This document shows, in pieces, positions 32,739 through 47,171 of a stretch of DNA of 64,000 bases (within the stretch, counting starts at the first letter, position 1; each line of letters starts with the position of its first letter). Made by a program: the position numbers and the translations under genes. Origin of the DNA: Spirodela intermedia. Taxonomy: Eukaryota; Streptophyta; Magnoliopsida; Alismatales; Araceae. Where the stretch lies: NCBI GenBank assembly GCA_902729315.2, contig LR746267.1:7256424-7320423 (forward strand). The letters are read 5' to 3'. A model generated the notes under the pieces. It saw only the letters and a program-made list of their open reading frames with translations. It was not told the origin of the DNA and searched no databases.

Positions 32739-35493
32739 ATGGTTCCTCAGCTTCCCGGCTCCGCAGATGACGATGAAACAGAGGCCGAGAGGCCAACCGG
32801 AAGGTCAGTGAACATCCTCTTTATTTACAGAACCAGAATATGTGTTTACTTGATTGCCCAATGGTGAACGAATGCAGATATCTGAGAAAAGGTTGTGTTC
32901 CTCCCTGTCCGAAGATTAGTAAACACGTCTCCGTTTCTAAGTAAAGTATTTCAGCTGAGCAATACGTCATGCTATTATCACCACCTTGTTAATCGCCATA
33001 AAACAAGTTTTGCTTTGGATAAGATCCTTTCACTCAATCTCGCCCATTCTTCTGCCATCAACATTATTGTTTTGAATTATGAAGCACCATCGATCCTGAG
33101 TTTGCTCGAGATATATATTGACTCGGGATTATTATTTTTGCTTTAGTTTGTGATAAATATTTAGGCTCTAGTCGAAGTTTCAGCTGCAGTGTGCGGCGAT
33201 GAGAAGTTCTTGGTCTCATTTCGCTTTCTAATAGTTGTCATAGTGTGATGTTTTGGTTTTGATTCTGCTGTACGAAAAATAGACAGATTCAAGTTGCGTT
33301 TACTTTCTTGAATTATCTTCACGGGACATTAATCCTTCATACTTATATTCGGCCACTTAGGGGAAATGATGTCATAAAATTCGTTGTGGATCAACTAGAC
33401 ACTCTGGCACTCATCGGGGAAACCTTGTGTCAACTAGTTGGCCACTTCTGCTTGGTTAATCAGTTGTGAGACTTGCATGCACTTCTCTGGCGGGACGAGA
33501 CCAGTTACTATCTGATAGGCTGAATTATAGGTGAACTCTTGTCCTGGAGTTATCTGATAAAGCGACTGGCATCTTCGTTTTTATCCATTTTTAATCTTAA
33601 GTGATTTTCATTTAGTTGTCATTCTTCTTTTATGCAGTTTGTAAAATAAAGTAAAAATAATGCACTACACTGTAGAACAGCTACTGTGCAGCTCAACTAT
33701 TCCTGTATATCAGCTTCTTTAACTACTGCTAAGCTATTATGGATCAGATGACGAGCACCTGTTCTTTACTGATCTTGGCATTGTGTCATTGAGCAGGCCA
33801 TTTTTTTAAGAAACCACAGTTTTTTGTAGAAATAAATGATAAAAAATTAAAAAAATCCCATATACTGTCATCCCTGTGTTTCTTTTGCTGTGACAACTGG
33901 TCAACGCAGACATGCTTTATGTTCAGGGATATAAATATTCTGATACCATTGTTATATAGACTTCTCTGTCCTCATATCTATGTTCTGCTTCTTGTATTTA
34001 TTTTCCGCAATAGGTTATGAATTTTCTTTTTGACTTTTTATTTTGAGACCTTGAGATTAAGTACGAAACATTTTTGGTAATTTTGAAATCCCGTTTGAGT
34101 TTCATTCCTTTCTTTCTGTTGTCTCATTTCGTTCCTTTAGTACACTATTTAAAGAAAGTACTTGAGATGGAACTCGGTGGGAGAGATGCAGCTTCCCAGG
34201 AAACGAAGTGGGATTGTTCATGATTCCTTTCTCGTGTTTGACTTTATGATCTCTTCTTTGTTTTACTTCCGCAGCTTCCCAGGAAGGCTTCCCTTTTTAT
34301 TATCCTTTCTGCGTCATTGATTTTTATTTATTTTTATAACTTTCAATGCAGTTCTTCTCCCAGTAGAAACCACCCGGGTAAAGTTCCAAAGAAAATTCAC
34401 AAATCTGAGAGGGAGAAGCAGAAACGTGACCAACTAAACGATCTCTTCTATGAGCTGGGGAATGCTTTAGGTCAGTTTAGGTTACCAGATGTGGTTGAAT
34501 TCCTCTCCTCTGACTTTCTGCTCAAACCTTTTTTAAAACCTGTCCTTGAATCCAACCATCAAAAGATTCAAATGCCATTGAGAAATCCTGCGTTCTTATA
34601 TTATTGGTCTGAACCTACGTGTGTGAAGATCCCCTCCCCCGTCCTTTATTCTTTTTTACTCTTTTCCTCATTTCGTAATTTCTTATATATTTTTTTCTCA
34701 AAGTGGTTTACCTTCGCCCGTTGGTTTAACAAGTCAATGTGCTGTTGGCAGAACCAGCTCGGCAGAACAATGGCAAGGCCTCCATACTGAGTGATGCTGC
34801 TCGATTATTACAGGATCTGCACACCCGTGTCGAATCTCTCAGGAGGGAAAATGCTGCCTTAGCCGCAGAATCTCGGCATGTAAGTCGCTGAAACCCTTTT
34901 TTTTCTTCCTAAACTTGGCTATTCCATGCTCTTTCTGAGCTCGTTCATACCGTTGATATCAGATTCCATTGAGGGAAAAAAAAAAAAAGAAGAAAAAGTC
35001 AGACCCTCCCTCCCTCGATGCTGGCATCATTTGCCCATTTGATCCTCGTTCATACCAGGAAACACATACAGAGCGCATTATCTTTCCAGCCCTGGCCATG
35101 ATTGACCTGCCGTTGCTCATCCGCCATTAAGTCCACTCTTCTGACTCTGGTTGACCTGGCGTTGGCAAGTAGAAGACTGCAGAGAAGGACGAACTGAGGG
35201 ATGAGAAGGCCGCCCTGGAAGCCGAGATCCAAAGGCTGCAGAATGAGCTGCAAGAGAGGTTGCAGTCCAGCTCCTCCGCCTTCATGGCTGTGACACAGCC
35301 CGCCGCCACCTCCTCGCCGGAGCAGCAGCTGGCGGCGGCGGTGGCGCCCTCCAACTTGAGCCGGCCGCAGGCCAGATACCCCACGCCGGCGGACTCCTGG
35401 CCAATGCAGATTCTCTCGCAGCAGGAACGGCGAACCTCCCCAGAAAGAGGCGGCGGCCGGCCTAAGGAGAACACGGAGGCGTCGTCTCTGTAA
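32739..35493 (+). CDS. BHLH47: bHLH transcription factor, bHLH47/POPEYE-like
   Basis: Four exons: 32739-32803, 34352-34470, 34752-34879 and 35173-35493, giving 210 residues. The basic region is KVPKKIHKSEREKQKRDQLN. Helix 1 is DLFYELGNALEPARQNNGKA, and helix 2 is ASILSDAARLLQDLHTRVES. A leucine zipper follows (LRRENAALAAESRH, DELRDEKAALEAEIQRLQNE). The C-terminus has ARYPTPADSW, matching the conserved tail of bHLH47/PYE. In Arabidopsis, PYE represses iron-mobilisation genes in the root pericycle and pairs with bHLH104/ILR3-group proteins. The protein is shorter than Arabidopsis PYE because the region between zipper and tail is reduced. A 5'-UTR intron (32290-32704) is likely. Function is inferred from homology. 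Confidence 0.9.
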
Positions 35494-37266
35494 ATTTCAG
35501 CTGAGAGGAGCTCCTTGGTCAACGACGAGTAAACAGACGTCTGGAGAAACATCGACGACGCGCATCGACAACGATTACGGATTTAATAAACAGGGAAAAA
35601 GTCAAACTTCGTGGTTCCCGCGTGGCGTTTTCGTCAGCTCCTCTCCTTCCACGTGCCCCTTCTACCTTATACGTCTCTGCTCTGTTTCATCGTGTATTTT
35701 AGTTGATTTATTTACTTTAGGCCCTCTTGTTTTGGAAATATTGATCAATCCCCCCAAGCCTACCAAAACTCTATTTACTTAGCTTAGCTCTATGGTGACT
35801 CTATGATGTACGAGTGATATGGGATAGATATGTAATATATATTTTTTGTATTTTCTGTAGGCATCTAATGACATTAGTTCTATTTTTCTGTAATTTTTGT
35901 ATTTTTATATTTGTTATTTAGCGTGACGACGCGAGCCACGTCAGGCGTATGGGATTATTTTCGCGATTTTTTTAAATGTACTAAATTCAGACAAGAGCAC
36001 GACCCACTAAGATATTTAAAAATTATAAAAAGATAATTATATATTAAAGGAAAAAGGTAAATTGGACGATATAAATAAGTCAGCAGTGGTGTCCGATAAG
36101 GATATCGGGTATCTTATCGGTTCCGCCTATTTGGGAAGTCCGTGTCCGACAGTGGGTGGCTGTAAGCGGACCGTCGCCGTAGCAACTCCCGGAACCCGTC
36201 ACTTAACAGATTTACCGTTGATGACGTATTGGTCCACGATAACAAAGTCAGCGACACTGCGGACACAGCGCCCCGGAGGGGGGGGGGGTCTCGGCGCACG
36301 TTAAGGCCGCGCATGATAGAAGCGCTTCCTTCCCCTCGGAGGGATGGGGACAGCGAGCGGTATCATTTCCTCTTTCTTTTTTATTCTTCCACTTTTTTCG
36401 GGCTGGCGAAGAAGAAGCTCCTGATCGAAGCACGCGCTGGCCCTCCCCATTCTTCTCTCTCTCTCTCTTTCCTCCCCTTCCCTCTGCCGTCGCCTTCTTC
36501 GTCCCTCTCTCGGCGGAGAAGCAGTCTCCGGCAGGAGCTGCTGCACGGCGTTCGCAAGGCAGTCTACGGGAAGCTTGTCGCGCGATTTTCTTCCGCGATC
36601 CGAGCAGAGGGGGGACAGGTTCGAAGCGAAATGGCCCGGCATTAGGGGATCACCGGCAGGTGCTTTTGCTCCAGGTGACGTCGCCCCCGTTCGCTGTTCA
36701 GGTCGCCGTGGTGTCCGGTGCTCATTGTTGTATATCGGAGGCGGCTTTTATGTGGTGTTTGCTCGGCCTTTGGTTTAGAAGTTTTGGGGGCCCGAGTTGG
36801 CGGCGCTGTTTTCTGGAGGGTTTGTCAGGGGGTTCTTTGAGAAGTTTGGGAAGGGATGGATATGCCGGGATAAGTGTGACCCTTGGGCAGTAGGTGTCTG
36901 GGTGAGGCCCGAGTTGTATTTGTCGCTTACGCAGGTGTTGTTGGATTTGTTGAGGCAATGCCCGTTGAAGCATCTCCTGTTCATTGCGTTGTCCGTTAGA
37001 TAGGTTTTTTTGGGGATAAGGAATTCACATCGAGGTGAACCAGTGCAGGCGATTAGAGCGAACTGTTTCCTGCATCTCACATTTGCTAGCAGAGCGCGTG
37101 TGAGTTACAGATTAATGGATTATAAATGAGGGGATTACAGTCCTGTTATCCGGACAGCCACTTGTCACTGGCTCGTTTATGGGGAAGAGTGGGTCATGGT
37201 TACGCGGTAGTGTGGATGCTTGGTGCCGTTCGAAAGGATTTTTTGTTTTCTGTAGAAAGTACCTGA
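35494..37266. other. Spacer and leader of the PRAF/RLD gene
   Basis: After the bHLH 3' UTR, 35580-36060 is AT-rich. 36200-36700 is GC/CT-rich and probably the PRAF/RLD promoter and first non-coding exon. An acceptor (TTTTCTGTAG) at about 37255, just before the ATG, and donors near 36659-36675 suggest a 5'-UTR intron of about 600 bases. No other gene recognised. Confidence 0.5.
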
Positions 37267-40200
37267 ATGGCCGATCTTCTGAGAAATGCACCTGTTGAGA
37301 GGGATGTGGAGCAGGTATGGAGCATTTTACTCTTGTACTTCTGCCGATTTAATGAACGGAACTCAGTGAAGTGTTACTCGTTACGTGCCATGTGAAATTG
37401 TGTTCCATCTTCAGTCTGAAATCACATTCCGCCAATACAGTCAGAAAAAGTTAATACGTAGAAGTTTCTGTCTGGCTATTCTCATCCTGTTTCATGCATT
37501 ATTTACCGTTAAAACAACCGGATCTAATCTGCACGAGTTTTTGAAATCAAAGCCCTCGATCTCTTTTTACTTACTAATTTCATTACTTATTAAATATTGC
37601 TTGATGGGCTTCATTAGGTTCCGGAAAGGATGGAGCTCAGGCAATACTTATGACAGCCTGATGTGACCACATTGCCCTTGAACGTGAAGAAATGATAAAT
37701 TGACCAGTCTGATCCAGTCATCTGACTTGGTTCCGTGGACCATTAATTCAGAGATCTCTAGAACCAGAACATTTTGTTACAATCCCTAATCAATTCACAG
37801 ATTTCTTACGTTCATTATGTTACCACATGTTTTGTTAACGAACCTCATCATAATATATGGTGCCACGGTATATGATGATCTTTGTGTTTTTAGTGAATGG
37901 CAACCTATGTCCTTCGCTAGCAATCTCGTGAGTTTTACTTCCCGATTTTTTTTACAAGAAATATTTAGTTTTCTATTCCATTACTCCAGAGCTATATGCC
38001 ATAAATTCATGTTTGTCTATAAATATGAGCATTTATTTTTTCTTTCCTGTTATGTTTAGTGACTTGTGTTACTCTGCCTTTGGTAGTCATGGAAAATGAT
38101 AAAGTGATCAAAATATTTTCTGAAAATAGAATGGTGAATTGATGGTTATCTTTTTTCCTGTCATGTTTCCATCGTCTTTGCATCTGACGTTTCACTTCAA
38201 AATTTATATATGTTTATTGATATCCATGAAATTTTATGGATTAACAACCGACCAATCTAAGAGAGAATGTTTTGGCATAGAAAATTTGAACTTCTCTTGT
38301 TTATCATTCTGGAACAGAAATAGTGAAGAAATAATCCTGCTTTGTAAGGGTAGGTATGATATTTCATAATTAGGTTAAGAATTAATGTTATTGCATAACA
38401 TCAAATACAGAAGATCAACAGCTGCACTATTGTTCTTTGGACATGCAGGCAATTACAGCACTGAAGAAAGGTGCATATTTACTGAAATACGGACGTAGAG
38501 GAAAGCCCAAGTTCTGTCCTTTCAGGCTTTCTAATGTAAGCTTTTTTCTAATTCATATCTTTTCAGGTTTTCTAAAATAGTTCACTTTGGTATCATGGTT
38601 GCTCCCTTATCAGGTATTATGATGCGATTTAATTATGTGCTTTTGATTTTTATTATGTTTATTTTTCAGGATGAGTCTATATTGGTTTGGTTCTCTGGTA
38701 AAGAGGAGAAGCATCTTAAGCTCAGTCAGGTGTCAAAGATTATTCCTGGACAGCGTACTGTAAGATATATTCTCATTAACCTTGTGTGGATACTCTCGGA
38801 TTAGTCTCTCAACTGTTAATATCTACCTCGAAAAAAATATATTTTTAGCTTTGTCACGTTTCCTTTTTGCAAATATGTACATTGAGTCGCTTGTATTTGT
38901 TATTTTTTTAATGGTAGTTGAAAGAGAAATATGTGCTTCATTATGGAATGATATATACTAGTAGGTGTGATTTATCTTCCTGTAACATCTATATTTTTGC
39001 CATTTATAAATTTATTTTACTTTTCATCTTTAAATAAATGTATTTTTATCTTTATGACATTTCCTTTCGTGCATGTGCATGGAATATCTTCTTTGTTTTT
39101 GCTTTATGTTACCTGAAAGAGAGAAGTTTCGTGATGAAATGATATATAACAATCTGGATGATTCCAACGTCCAGAAAAATCTACAGTTCTACAATGTATA
39201 TATATATATATATATATATATTTATTTATGATTTTTTTTCCCATTTAAGACCACACGCGTGGTTTACCTTTTCTGGGATTTTAAGTTCGAGTCGTAAGCT
39301 CAATGCCATTTTTTTAAGAGTATATATTCAATAAAGCACATCTAGAAGTATCTGCCTATCTGTCTCGATCTCTCTCTGACTTGTTTTTCTCTTCTAGCGT
39401 TTTCACTACTAACAATATTTGTTTTACGAGAAAAGAAAAATAGTTATTCCATTGATCTGGTTTAGTAAATGACATGGACGTTGTATTTCAGGCAATATTT
39501 CAGCGTTACCCACGTCCTGAAAAAGAGTATCAATCATTTTCTCTCATATATAACGACAGATCTTTAGACTTGGTGGGTACATTGGTCGCCTAGTTAATTT
39601 TTTTCATTTTGCTCTTCTTAATAATGATTTGATCTTTCATTTTTGGCATAGTTTATGCATATGCATGCCCTGATTTTCCTAGTTTTCGATGTTGCTGTTG
39701 GGAACTGAGGCAGATATGCAAGGATAAAGATGAAGCTGAGGTCTGGTTTGTCGGTCTGAAGGCACTGATTTCTTGCGGTAGCAGTAGGAAATGGAGAATA
39801 GAGTCAAAAACTGATATCGCTTCATCTGACACCAGTAGCCCACAAACACATACTCAGAGAAGTTCACCTCTGGTTTCACCGTTTGGAAATAATGATTCCT
39901 TTTTCAATGTAAGGAAGTTGTTGGGATTGGATATTTTGTTTCTCTTACTTGTTCTTCCTATTGGTTGTGACTACCTTCTGGCTTCTATATTCAGGATCCT
40001 TGTGTTTCACAACAAATTCATAATCCGTCCGAGGCTCATCAGTGCAATGGCTTGGGAAAAGTTCTATCTGATGTCATATTATACACTACACCTGCCATGG
40101 GTCCTGCTATCTCGGATTCTGTGGGCTATTCTCATAGCTCACTCTCATCTATGAGTGGAGACCATCCAAACGGGCGGGGCTCCGCTGTTGAAGCTTTTAG

Positions 40201-43200
40201 AGTTAGCCTCTCTAGTGCTGTAAGCTCCTCCAGCCATGGATCTGGTCATGAAGATTTTGATGCGCTAGGGGATGTTTTTATCTGGGGAGAAGGCGTAGGA
40301 GATGGGTTGCTTGGAGGTGGTGTTCAGAAGGTTGAGAATTCATCCACCAAGAAGACTGATGCCCTTTTACCTAAGGCACTGGAGCCAGTCGTAGTTCTTG
40401 ATGTTCACAGTATAGCTTGTGGTAGTAGGCATGCTATTTTAGTTACCAAACAGGGTGAGGTTTTTAGTTGGGGTGAGGAGTCTGGAGGCAGGCTTGGTCA
40501 TGGGGTAGATGCTGATGTTTCTCACCCAAAACTTGTTGACGCTCTAAGTGGCATGAGCATTGAGCTTGTCGCATGTGGGGAATATCATACCTGTGCTGTA
40601 ACCATGTCAGGAGACCTTTACACATGGGGTGATGGAATTCACAACACCAGTCTCCTTGGGCATGGGAGTGATGTTAGTCACTGGATTCCAAGAAAGGTAA
40701 ATGGTCCTTTAGAAGGTCTACATGTTTCCTCAATTTCATGTGGACCATGGCACACAGCAATCGTGACATCTTCTGGTCAGCTATTCACTTTTGGTGATGG
40801 AACTTTTGGCTCACTAGGACATGGAGATCGTAGAAGCTCAAATATGCCGAGAGAGGTGGAAGCTTTGAAGGGACTACGTACAGTTCAAGCTGCTTGTGGT
40901 GCCTGGCATACAGCAGCTATAGTAGAAATTTCAACCGAATCTTTTAAGTCTAGCAACTCATCTTCTGGAAAACTTTTCACATGGGGAGATGGAGATAGAG
41001 GTCGACTTGGACACGGTGATAGAGATACTAGGCTTGTTCCTGAATGTGTAGCTGCATTACTGGACTTAAACTTTTGCCAAGTAGCATGTGGTAATGACAT
41101 GACAGTTGCTCTGGAAACAAGTGGACGGGTGTATACCATGGGAAGTCCTATATATGGTCAACTTGGTTGTCCTGAGGCAGATGGAAAGCTTCCCGCTTGT
41201 GTTGGAGGAAAACTTTTGAACAGTTTTGTGGAAGAGATAGCATGTGGCTCCTATCATGTAGCGGTTCTGACATCAAGAACTGAAGTGTACACTTGGGGGA
41301 GAGGAGCAAATGGTTGCTTGGGTCATGGAGACAATGATGACCGCAATTCTCCAACACTGGTTGAAGCTCTGAAGGACAAACAAGTCAAAAGTGTTGTGTG
41401 TGGTTCAAATTTTACTGCTGCCATCTGTCTTCATAAATGGGTGTCTAGTGCTGACCAATCTGTATGCTCTGGTTGCCATCTTCCATTTGGTTTCAGAAGA
41501 AAGCGTCATAATTGTTATAATTGTGGACTAGTCTTCTGCAAAGCGTGCAGTAGTAGAAAATCACTAAAAGCCTCTTTGGCACCAAATATCAACAAACCTT
41601 ATCGTGTATGTGATGAGTGCTTTATCAAGCTGAAGAAGGCCTTAGAAGCTGTATCTGTATCTCGTTTTATGAAGCATCATGTGATCAATGGCCTTCCTGA
41701 AAAAGCCATAGTTAATTCTAAAGCTCAGGGGCATCTTTCCAGGCTTTCTTCACTCGAGTCCTTCAAAACATCTGAAAGCAGGCTTTCCAAGCACAAAGCA
41801 GACGCAAATGCTGCTCGGTTTTCTCCCACTAATGGAGCTTCTCATTGGGGGAGCTTCTATTCAACGAGAACATCAAACTATATATTTGGATCTTCAAAGA
41901 AAATATTTTCTGCTTCTGTTCCAAGTTCAAGGATTGCGTCTAGGGCATCTTCACCCATCTCAAGAAAGCCAAGTCCACCTCGTCTGGCAGATAATGTTAA
42001 TGATATGACATCCTCGGAAATAATATTTGAAAAATCAAAGATGACAAATGATAGCCTGAACCAAGAAGCTATCAAGCTAAAGTTGCAGGTAACTGTTTTA
42101 TATGATGTCAAGAAGGAATTGGTTATCATAGTATCGTCATTGTGTATGCGTTTTTATTTCATCCCCCGTTAGAAGAAGAGACGTGGTTGTTACTTCTAGT
42201 ACATGCTGGCGTTCTTTAATGCTTTTTTAGGATATGTTTTGCTCAGTTCACAATATTCTTATGCAGTTCATAGAGCACAGTTGGTTCGGAAAACCGACGT
42301 AGTCGGAGAAATGTTCATTGTCTTATCTGTATCCTCTAATTGATGTCATATACTAAGTCAGTAAACCCGACTACATTTGATAAGGAGCACAGTTGGTTCA
42401 GAAAACCGACGTAGTCTGAGAAATGTTCAGTGTCTTATCTGTATCCTCCAATTGATGTCATATACCAAGTCAGTAAACCCAGATCTGTCGACTATATTTG
42501 ATAGAGACTCCCTTTCTGTTTTTCATGAATAAACTTTCTCCACTTCAAAGGATTTGAACATTTGAATCTCTAATTCTAGACCTTGTGTAAGAGAAAAGGA
42601 CCAATGAAATTTAAAATAAGAAAAAAAAATAATTTTTAAGGAATTACTGGAGTTGCTTCGCAAGACTTTTTCTTCTTTCCTGCCAAATTTTTGGAGAGAG
42701 CGAAATCCTTCAAATATCTTTATCTTGTCTTGCTTGACAACTTGTACTACAACTTGAAATCATGGCACTTGGGATTGGCCTACTGCAACTTCTGGATTGA
42801 CAAGATTAGGCTCTACTACAACTTGAAATCATGGCTCTTGGGATTGGCCTATTCTGATGTGGATTGGGATCAGCAATGTCTGATTTGATCTGGGCAAAGT
42901 TCCATCCTGATCCCACTTTCCCTGGATGTATATTTGTTAACAAACCTCCGAAATAAGCCAGGATCAGCACATTTAGGGGAAGGTCATCTTAGAGTCGTCC
43001 AGTTCCCAACCAATTCGGCCCCATTTTCTGACAAAATGTGAGAGGTTGGCAGGGTTTCAGAAGACTTGAAGCAGTTAGTTTAACTGACCATAGCTTTTCT
43101 GAATTGAATCTGACTTGGCCAACCAGTCTGATTCATAGCTCCAGTTGAGATCCTTCACACAGTCGTTTGCCTCTACATGTTTACTCTTTCTTCAAAAGAT

Positions 43201-45747
43201 TAGATTCCCTATTCTTTAGAAATTCATTCACTTGTTACCATCCCGTACTTTTTTGTCTTGAACAAACTAGCCTCTGAGGATATAGCATCAATGCTGACTA
43301 GGTGAGCATCAATAGGACGACTGCTTGTGATTGAAATGAGGTGGCCGATTTGTCTCCAAAGATAATCCTTTCTTCTCTTATCACCTAGTTGTCTAGAGTT
43401 TCTGAAACCTTATGGAAAAGGGATCCAATCACACCAGACATCTAGATTTTCTCATGTACGTGAAACATGTATTTATAGATTATCCTGGTTTAAAGCTAGC
43501 TCAGGGTTCTTATAAATACACGTCGAGTCGTTCTAGAAATTTTGCTTGATAATAACCAAACAAACTTGTGATATAAATCACTCGGGGCTCCTCTAAGTGG
43601 ATCTTATCCAACTCAGCCGTGCCATCAGATGGTGGCCATCTCCAGGCTTTCTTTTGGATTATTAAAAGGAGTACTGAATCTGTTGGATGATTTTGCTCTA
43701 GGGGTGTAATATGATGAAATGGCCGCATGCACCTTCTCAACTAACCAGAACATCGCAGGGATGCACATGAAGGTGGGATAGGTCTATCAATGCCTTGGTG
43801 ATTGTGGTTTTGGAAGTTAGGAAAAGACAGATTCTGTTTTGGAGTGCATACTTTAATAGCTGATTCCTCGAGACTAATTACAAGTCCTCTTATCTGTGTG
43901 GCTGGACATCTTTTGTGATTTCAATTTTTGCAAGATTTTGTTCTGTCTCAACTGGATAACATGAAGTACTGGATTCTGGGAAGTACCCAATGTTCTTATG
44001 TCTTAAAATATCATATCAAAAGGATATTTGGCCTACAAATTAATAAAGTCAACAGTTTCCGCTCAGGTTAAGAATCAAACATGGGGCTAGAGATATTAAA
44101 AAAGTCCACCCAAGAATGAGTCAAAAGGCCAGATCTTGTACACATCTTTATTAACAGAAAATCAGATCACAGAGGATAGAGCTGATAAAGGATGATGATG
44201 AGAGCCAGCCAATAATTACGAAATGTAGAACATGTCGTGATGTTTTGCTAATCTGTTAAACTCGGAGGGTATAGAACGATAATGCCATCCTGACTCGTGT
44301 TCCATCGAACTGAAAATTCACCTATTCTGTAATCATACAGAGGTACCCTCCAAAAAAAAGGTTCCCCACTGGGTTTTTTCAAAACTGCATGCTGCACTCA
44401 GTTTTTTCTCCACCTTCTATCGCCTGCATTCGAAGCTGTAATCCTACCTCTTTTACCTAGCATGATCTCTTGTTGCTTTTGTAATGTACCATTTACTTGC
44501 CTTCTTATCAGTACGAATGTTGTCTATATTTACCTTTCCACTTTTGTGCATGGAGAGTCATCCTATATGATCATTCCGTTCTGAGCATCCTTGCAAGTTT
44601 TCACCAATTCACCATTATGAAAAGTGTCACATCTGTATGAGTAGATCACCATTATACAACAAACCTTGTCCAACAGTTTCATGTGATCAAATCCTCACCT
44701 CATGATAGAAGTTAGCAAAATGACTGTCCTTAGCAATTAATGGATTTAGATGATGCCTTTTTTATTTAGGAATAATTTCCCTATACAATCTTACAGACAG
44801 GAATCCTCATGCAGGTTGAGGAACTTACGCGAAAATCTGAATTTCTAGAGCATGAGCTAGAGAAAGTTACGAGGCAACTGCAGGAAGCCACATCTACAGC
44901 AGGAGAGGAAAGTGCGAAATGCATGGCCGCAAAGGAAGTTATCAGATCTCTAACTGCACAGGTAAAATATTTTTTTATTCAACTATCCTGTCCATGATGC
45001 TTTGATCCTTTATACATGTTGAATTTGGAAGAGTGAGACGGTGCATCTCAGTTGAGAGGAAACCTGAAAGGATGGCAAAAGTGGAAGACTGAGAACGGAA
45101 ATTTAAAGGTTCGAGGGCCTGAAACTGATTTCTGTGTGCGCGATGCATATATGAAGCAGGGAAGATGATTGTGGTTGTTAGAGGCGGTTGAATAATAGAC
45201 AAAGAACTTGGAAATAAGAGAATTTGAAGCGAAGTTGAGATGATACCATGTTAGCTACTTCGCAATATGCAAAACCTTATAATCAAGTCCCCTCTCCTGG
45301 TTGGTGGTAGATAATTGATCCCGATTGGGTTAGATGATGTGAAGAGAAGTGGAGATCTGCAGATATGTCATGGACGAGAGCACACGGAACCTTTGTTCTT
45401 TGGGTGAATTTATTATAGATCAGTGCAAAATATTTTTTTAATCTTCAGTCTGACTTAGTCCATGATACTCTCACACTTTAACGGCTTTTAATCCATCTGC
45501 CATCAGAAATATTAAAATAGAATAAGCGTGACTTTTTTTGATAATGAGCATTTTGGTAGATATTTGGTAGATTTTTTTCACATTTATTATGCACCTACAT
45601 GGTCGGGTCGAGTATCCACTTGTAGCAGTAAACAACATACTTTTCTCGAATTCTGTTAGGTTTTTATTTGGTGGCTGCAGTTTATATTCTTGTTTTGAAC
45701 CTCGGGGTAATAATTTACGGGGAAAAGAAGATCAAGATAGAGCGAGC

Positions 45748-45816
<69 letters not shown>

Positions 45817-47171
45817 ATATTAATATGGAATTTCTGTTTTACTACATTTTTTTTTCCAAGTTTCTCCTTGGTGTTTTTCTTCGTTTAACAATTAAACCGG
45901 CTCTTTTTATACATTATTATTGATGACATAAAGTTTCATATCTCAATTACATTATTGTCATCTGATTCTTCACTTTGTCCGCTAACATTGTCCTTGCCGT
46001 TAAAATTCTAGTTGAAGGAAATAGCTGAAAGAGTAAAAGATGGTCCTAAAACTGAGAATGAACATCAGTCTGATTCTTCCTATAACTCCAGCAATCCTCG
46101 CTTGCCTCCTGAGAACCATTCAACAGCTTTTCAGATGTTGGAACCCAGTGTCCAATCTGACAATGCACCATCTTGTAATGGAAGCAAAACGTCAGCAGAT
46201 GAAGTGGAATGGGTTGAGCAGGCAGAACCTGGTGTATATATCACAGTTTCTGCCTACCCGGGTGGAGGCAAATATCTCAAGAGAGTTCGCTTCAGGTACA
46301 GTTAGTCTCATATTTCATTTCTACCTTGTCATCTATCTACAAGTTTTTTGGGATATTCCCTTTATAGCCTCAGAGTTCATCACTCCATACCCATTTTCCT
46401 TGTCATTTTACATACTCTTTCAATGGATATCTGGGATTAAGAACCTCTCTCGCAGATGCACTGATCAATGACCAAGCAAGAGACCGACCCACTGACTTTG
46501 TTTTTGTAAGAAATAAAAAACATAACGATATTAAATTGAGACAAGGCTGGAGAACATTTCGGTGGAACGTTTTGGCCTCCGTTTAATGGAGCTTTCACGA
46601 CTGGAAAGAGGGAGGCAGAATTTTCCTTTTCTCCTATTGAACATTTGCTCTGTGACAGGGGACCCCGTTTCGAAAAGAAGCATTGATTTTATCTTGCCTT
46701 TGGAAGCAGGTGACGGGGGACTTAGACGAGTCACTTTTAGAGCATATTTTTGCCGTGATGTTCAATCAGCATAACTCGACATATGTGGAACTTTTTTCAC
46801 AAATAAATCTTCTCTTATCGCGATATTACATACTAAGTACTTTCTAACCTTAAGCGCCTGTGATTACTCGATAAGATGCCGCATCATAATTGTAGGAGGA
46901 GAAGCGTGAGGCCATCATCATAGTTTTATTTATTCTAATTCTTACAGAGCTTAATTCATGAGATACCTTGGATACTCTCAACTCTTGTTCTGCTGCTTCC
47001 CATGGAATTAATTGGCATTACTGATTGTCTTAATTTATTACTGACGGCAGCCGGAAGAGGTTTAGCGAGCAGCAAGCTGAGAGATGGTGGGCGGAAAACA
47101 GGCTGAAGCTTCAGGATAAGTACATCATCCTGGCACAGGAAAAGATGAACTGTAGCCCTTTATCCTCTTGA
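37267..47171 (+). CDS. PRAF/RLD protein: PH, RCC1 repeats, FYVE finger, BRX domain
   Basis: Nine exons: 37267-37314, 38449-38535, 38670-38759, 39492-39572, 39714-39908, 39995-42088, 44815-44961, 46012-46295, 47051-47171; about 1048 residues, the usual size. A PH domain spans residues 17-150 (AITALKKGAYLLKYGRRGKP; DLICKDKDEAEVWFVGLKAL). Seven RCC1-type blades follow (about 255-650; GEVFSWGEESGGRLGHG, KLFTWGDGDRGRLGHGD). The FYVE finger (about 651-720) has the plant variant RKRHNCYNCG. A coiled coil comes next (VEELTRKSEFLEHELEKVTR), then a C-terminal BRX domain (about 977-1033; EWVEQAEPGVYITVSAYPGG, SEQQAERWWAEN). Family members bind phosphoinositides on endomembranes. RLD proteins act with LAZY proteins in polar auxin transport and gravitropism. 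Intron 6 is 2.7 kb and holds two tandem duplications. Intron 7 holds a compound GT/GA repeat. Confidence 0.95.
42273..42480. repeat. Direct tandem duplication, 112-bp period, in PRAF intron 6
   Basis: Copies at 42273-42370 and 42385-42480 share GAGCACAGTTGGTTC, AAAACCGACGTAGTC and TTGATGTCATATAC with few mismatches. Confidence 0.85.
42745..42857. repeat. Direct repeat, 69-bp period, in PRAF intron 6
   Basis: TACTACAACTTGAAATCATGG and the following CTTGGGATTGGCCTA occur at 42745 and again at 42814. Confidence 0.8.
45750..45813. repeat. Compound (GT)n(GA)n microsatellite in PRAF intron 7
   Basis: About 30 bases of GT run directly into about 34 bases of GA. Confidence 0.95.
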
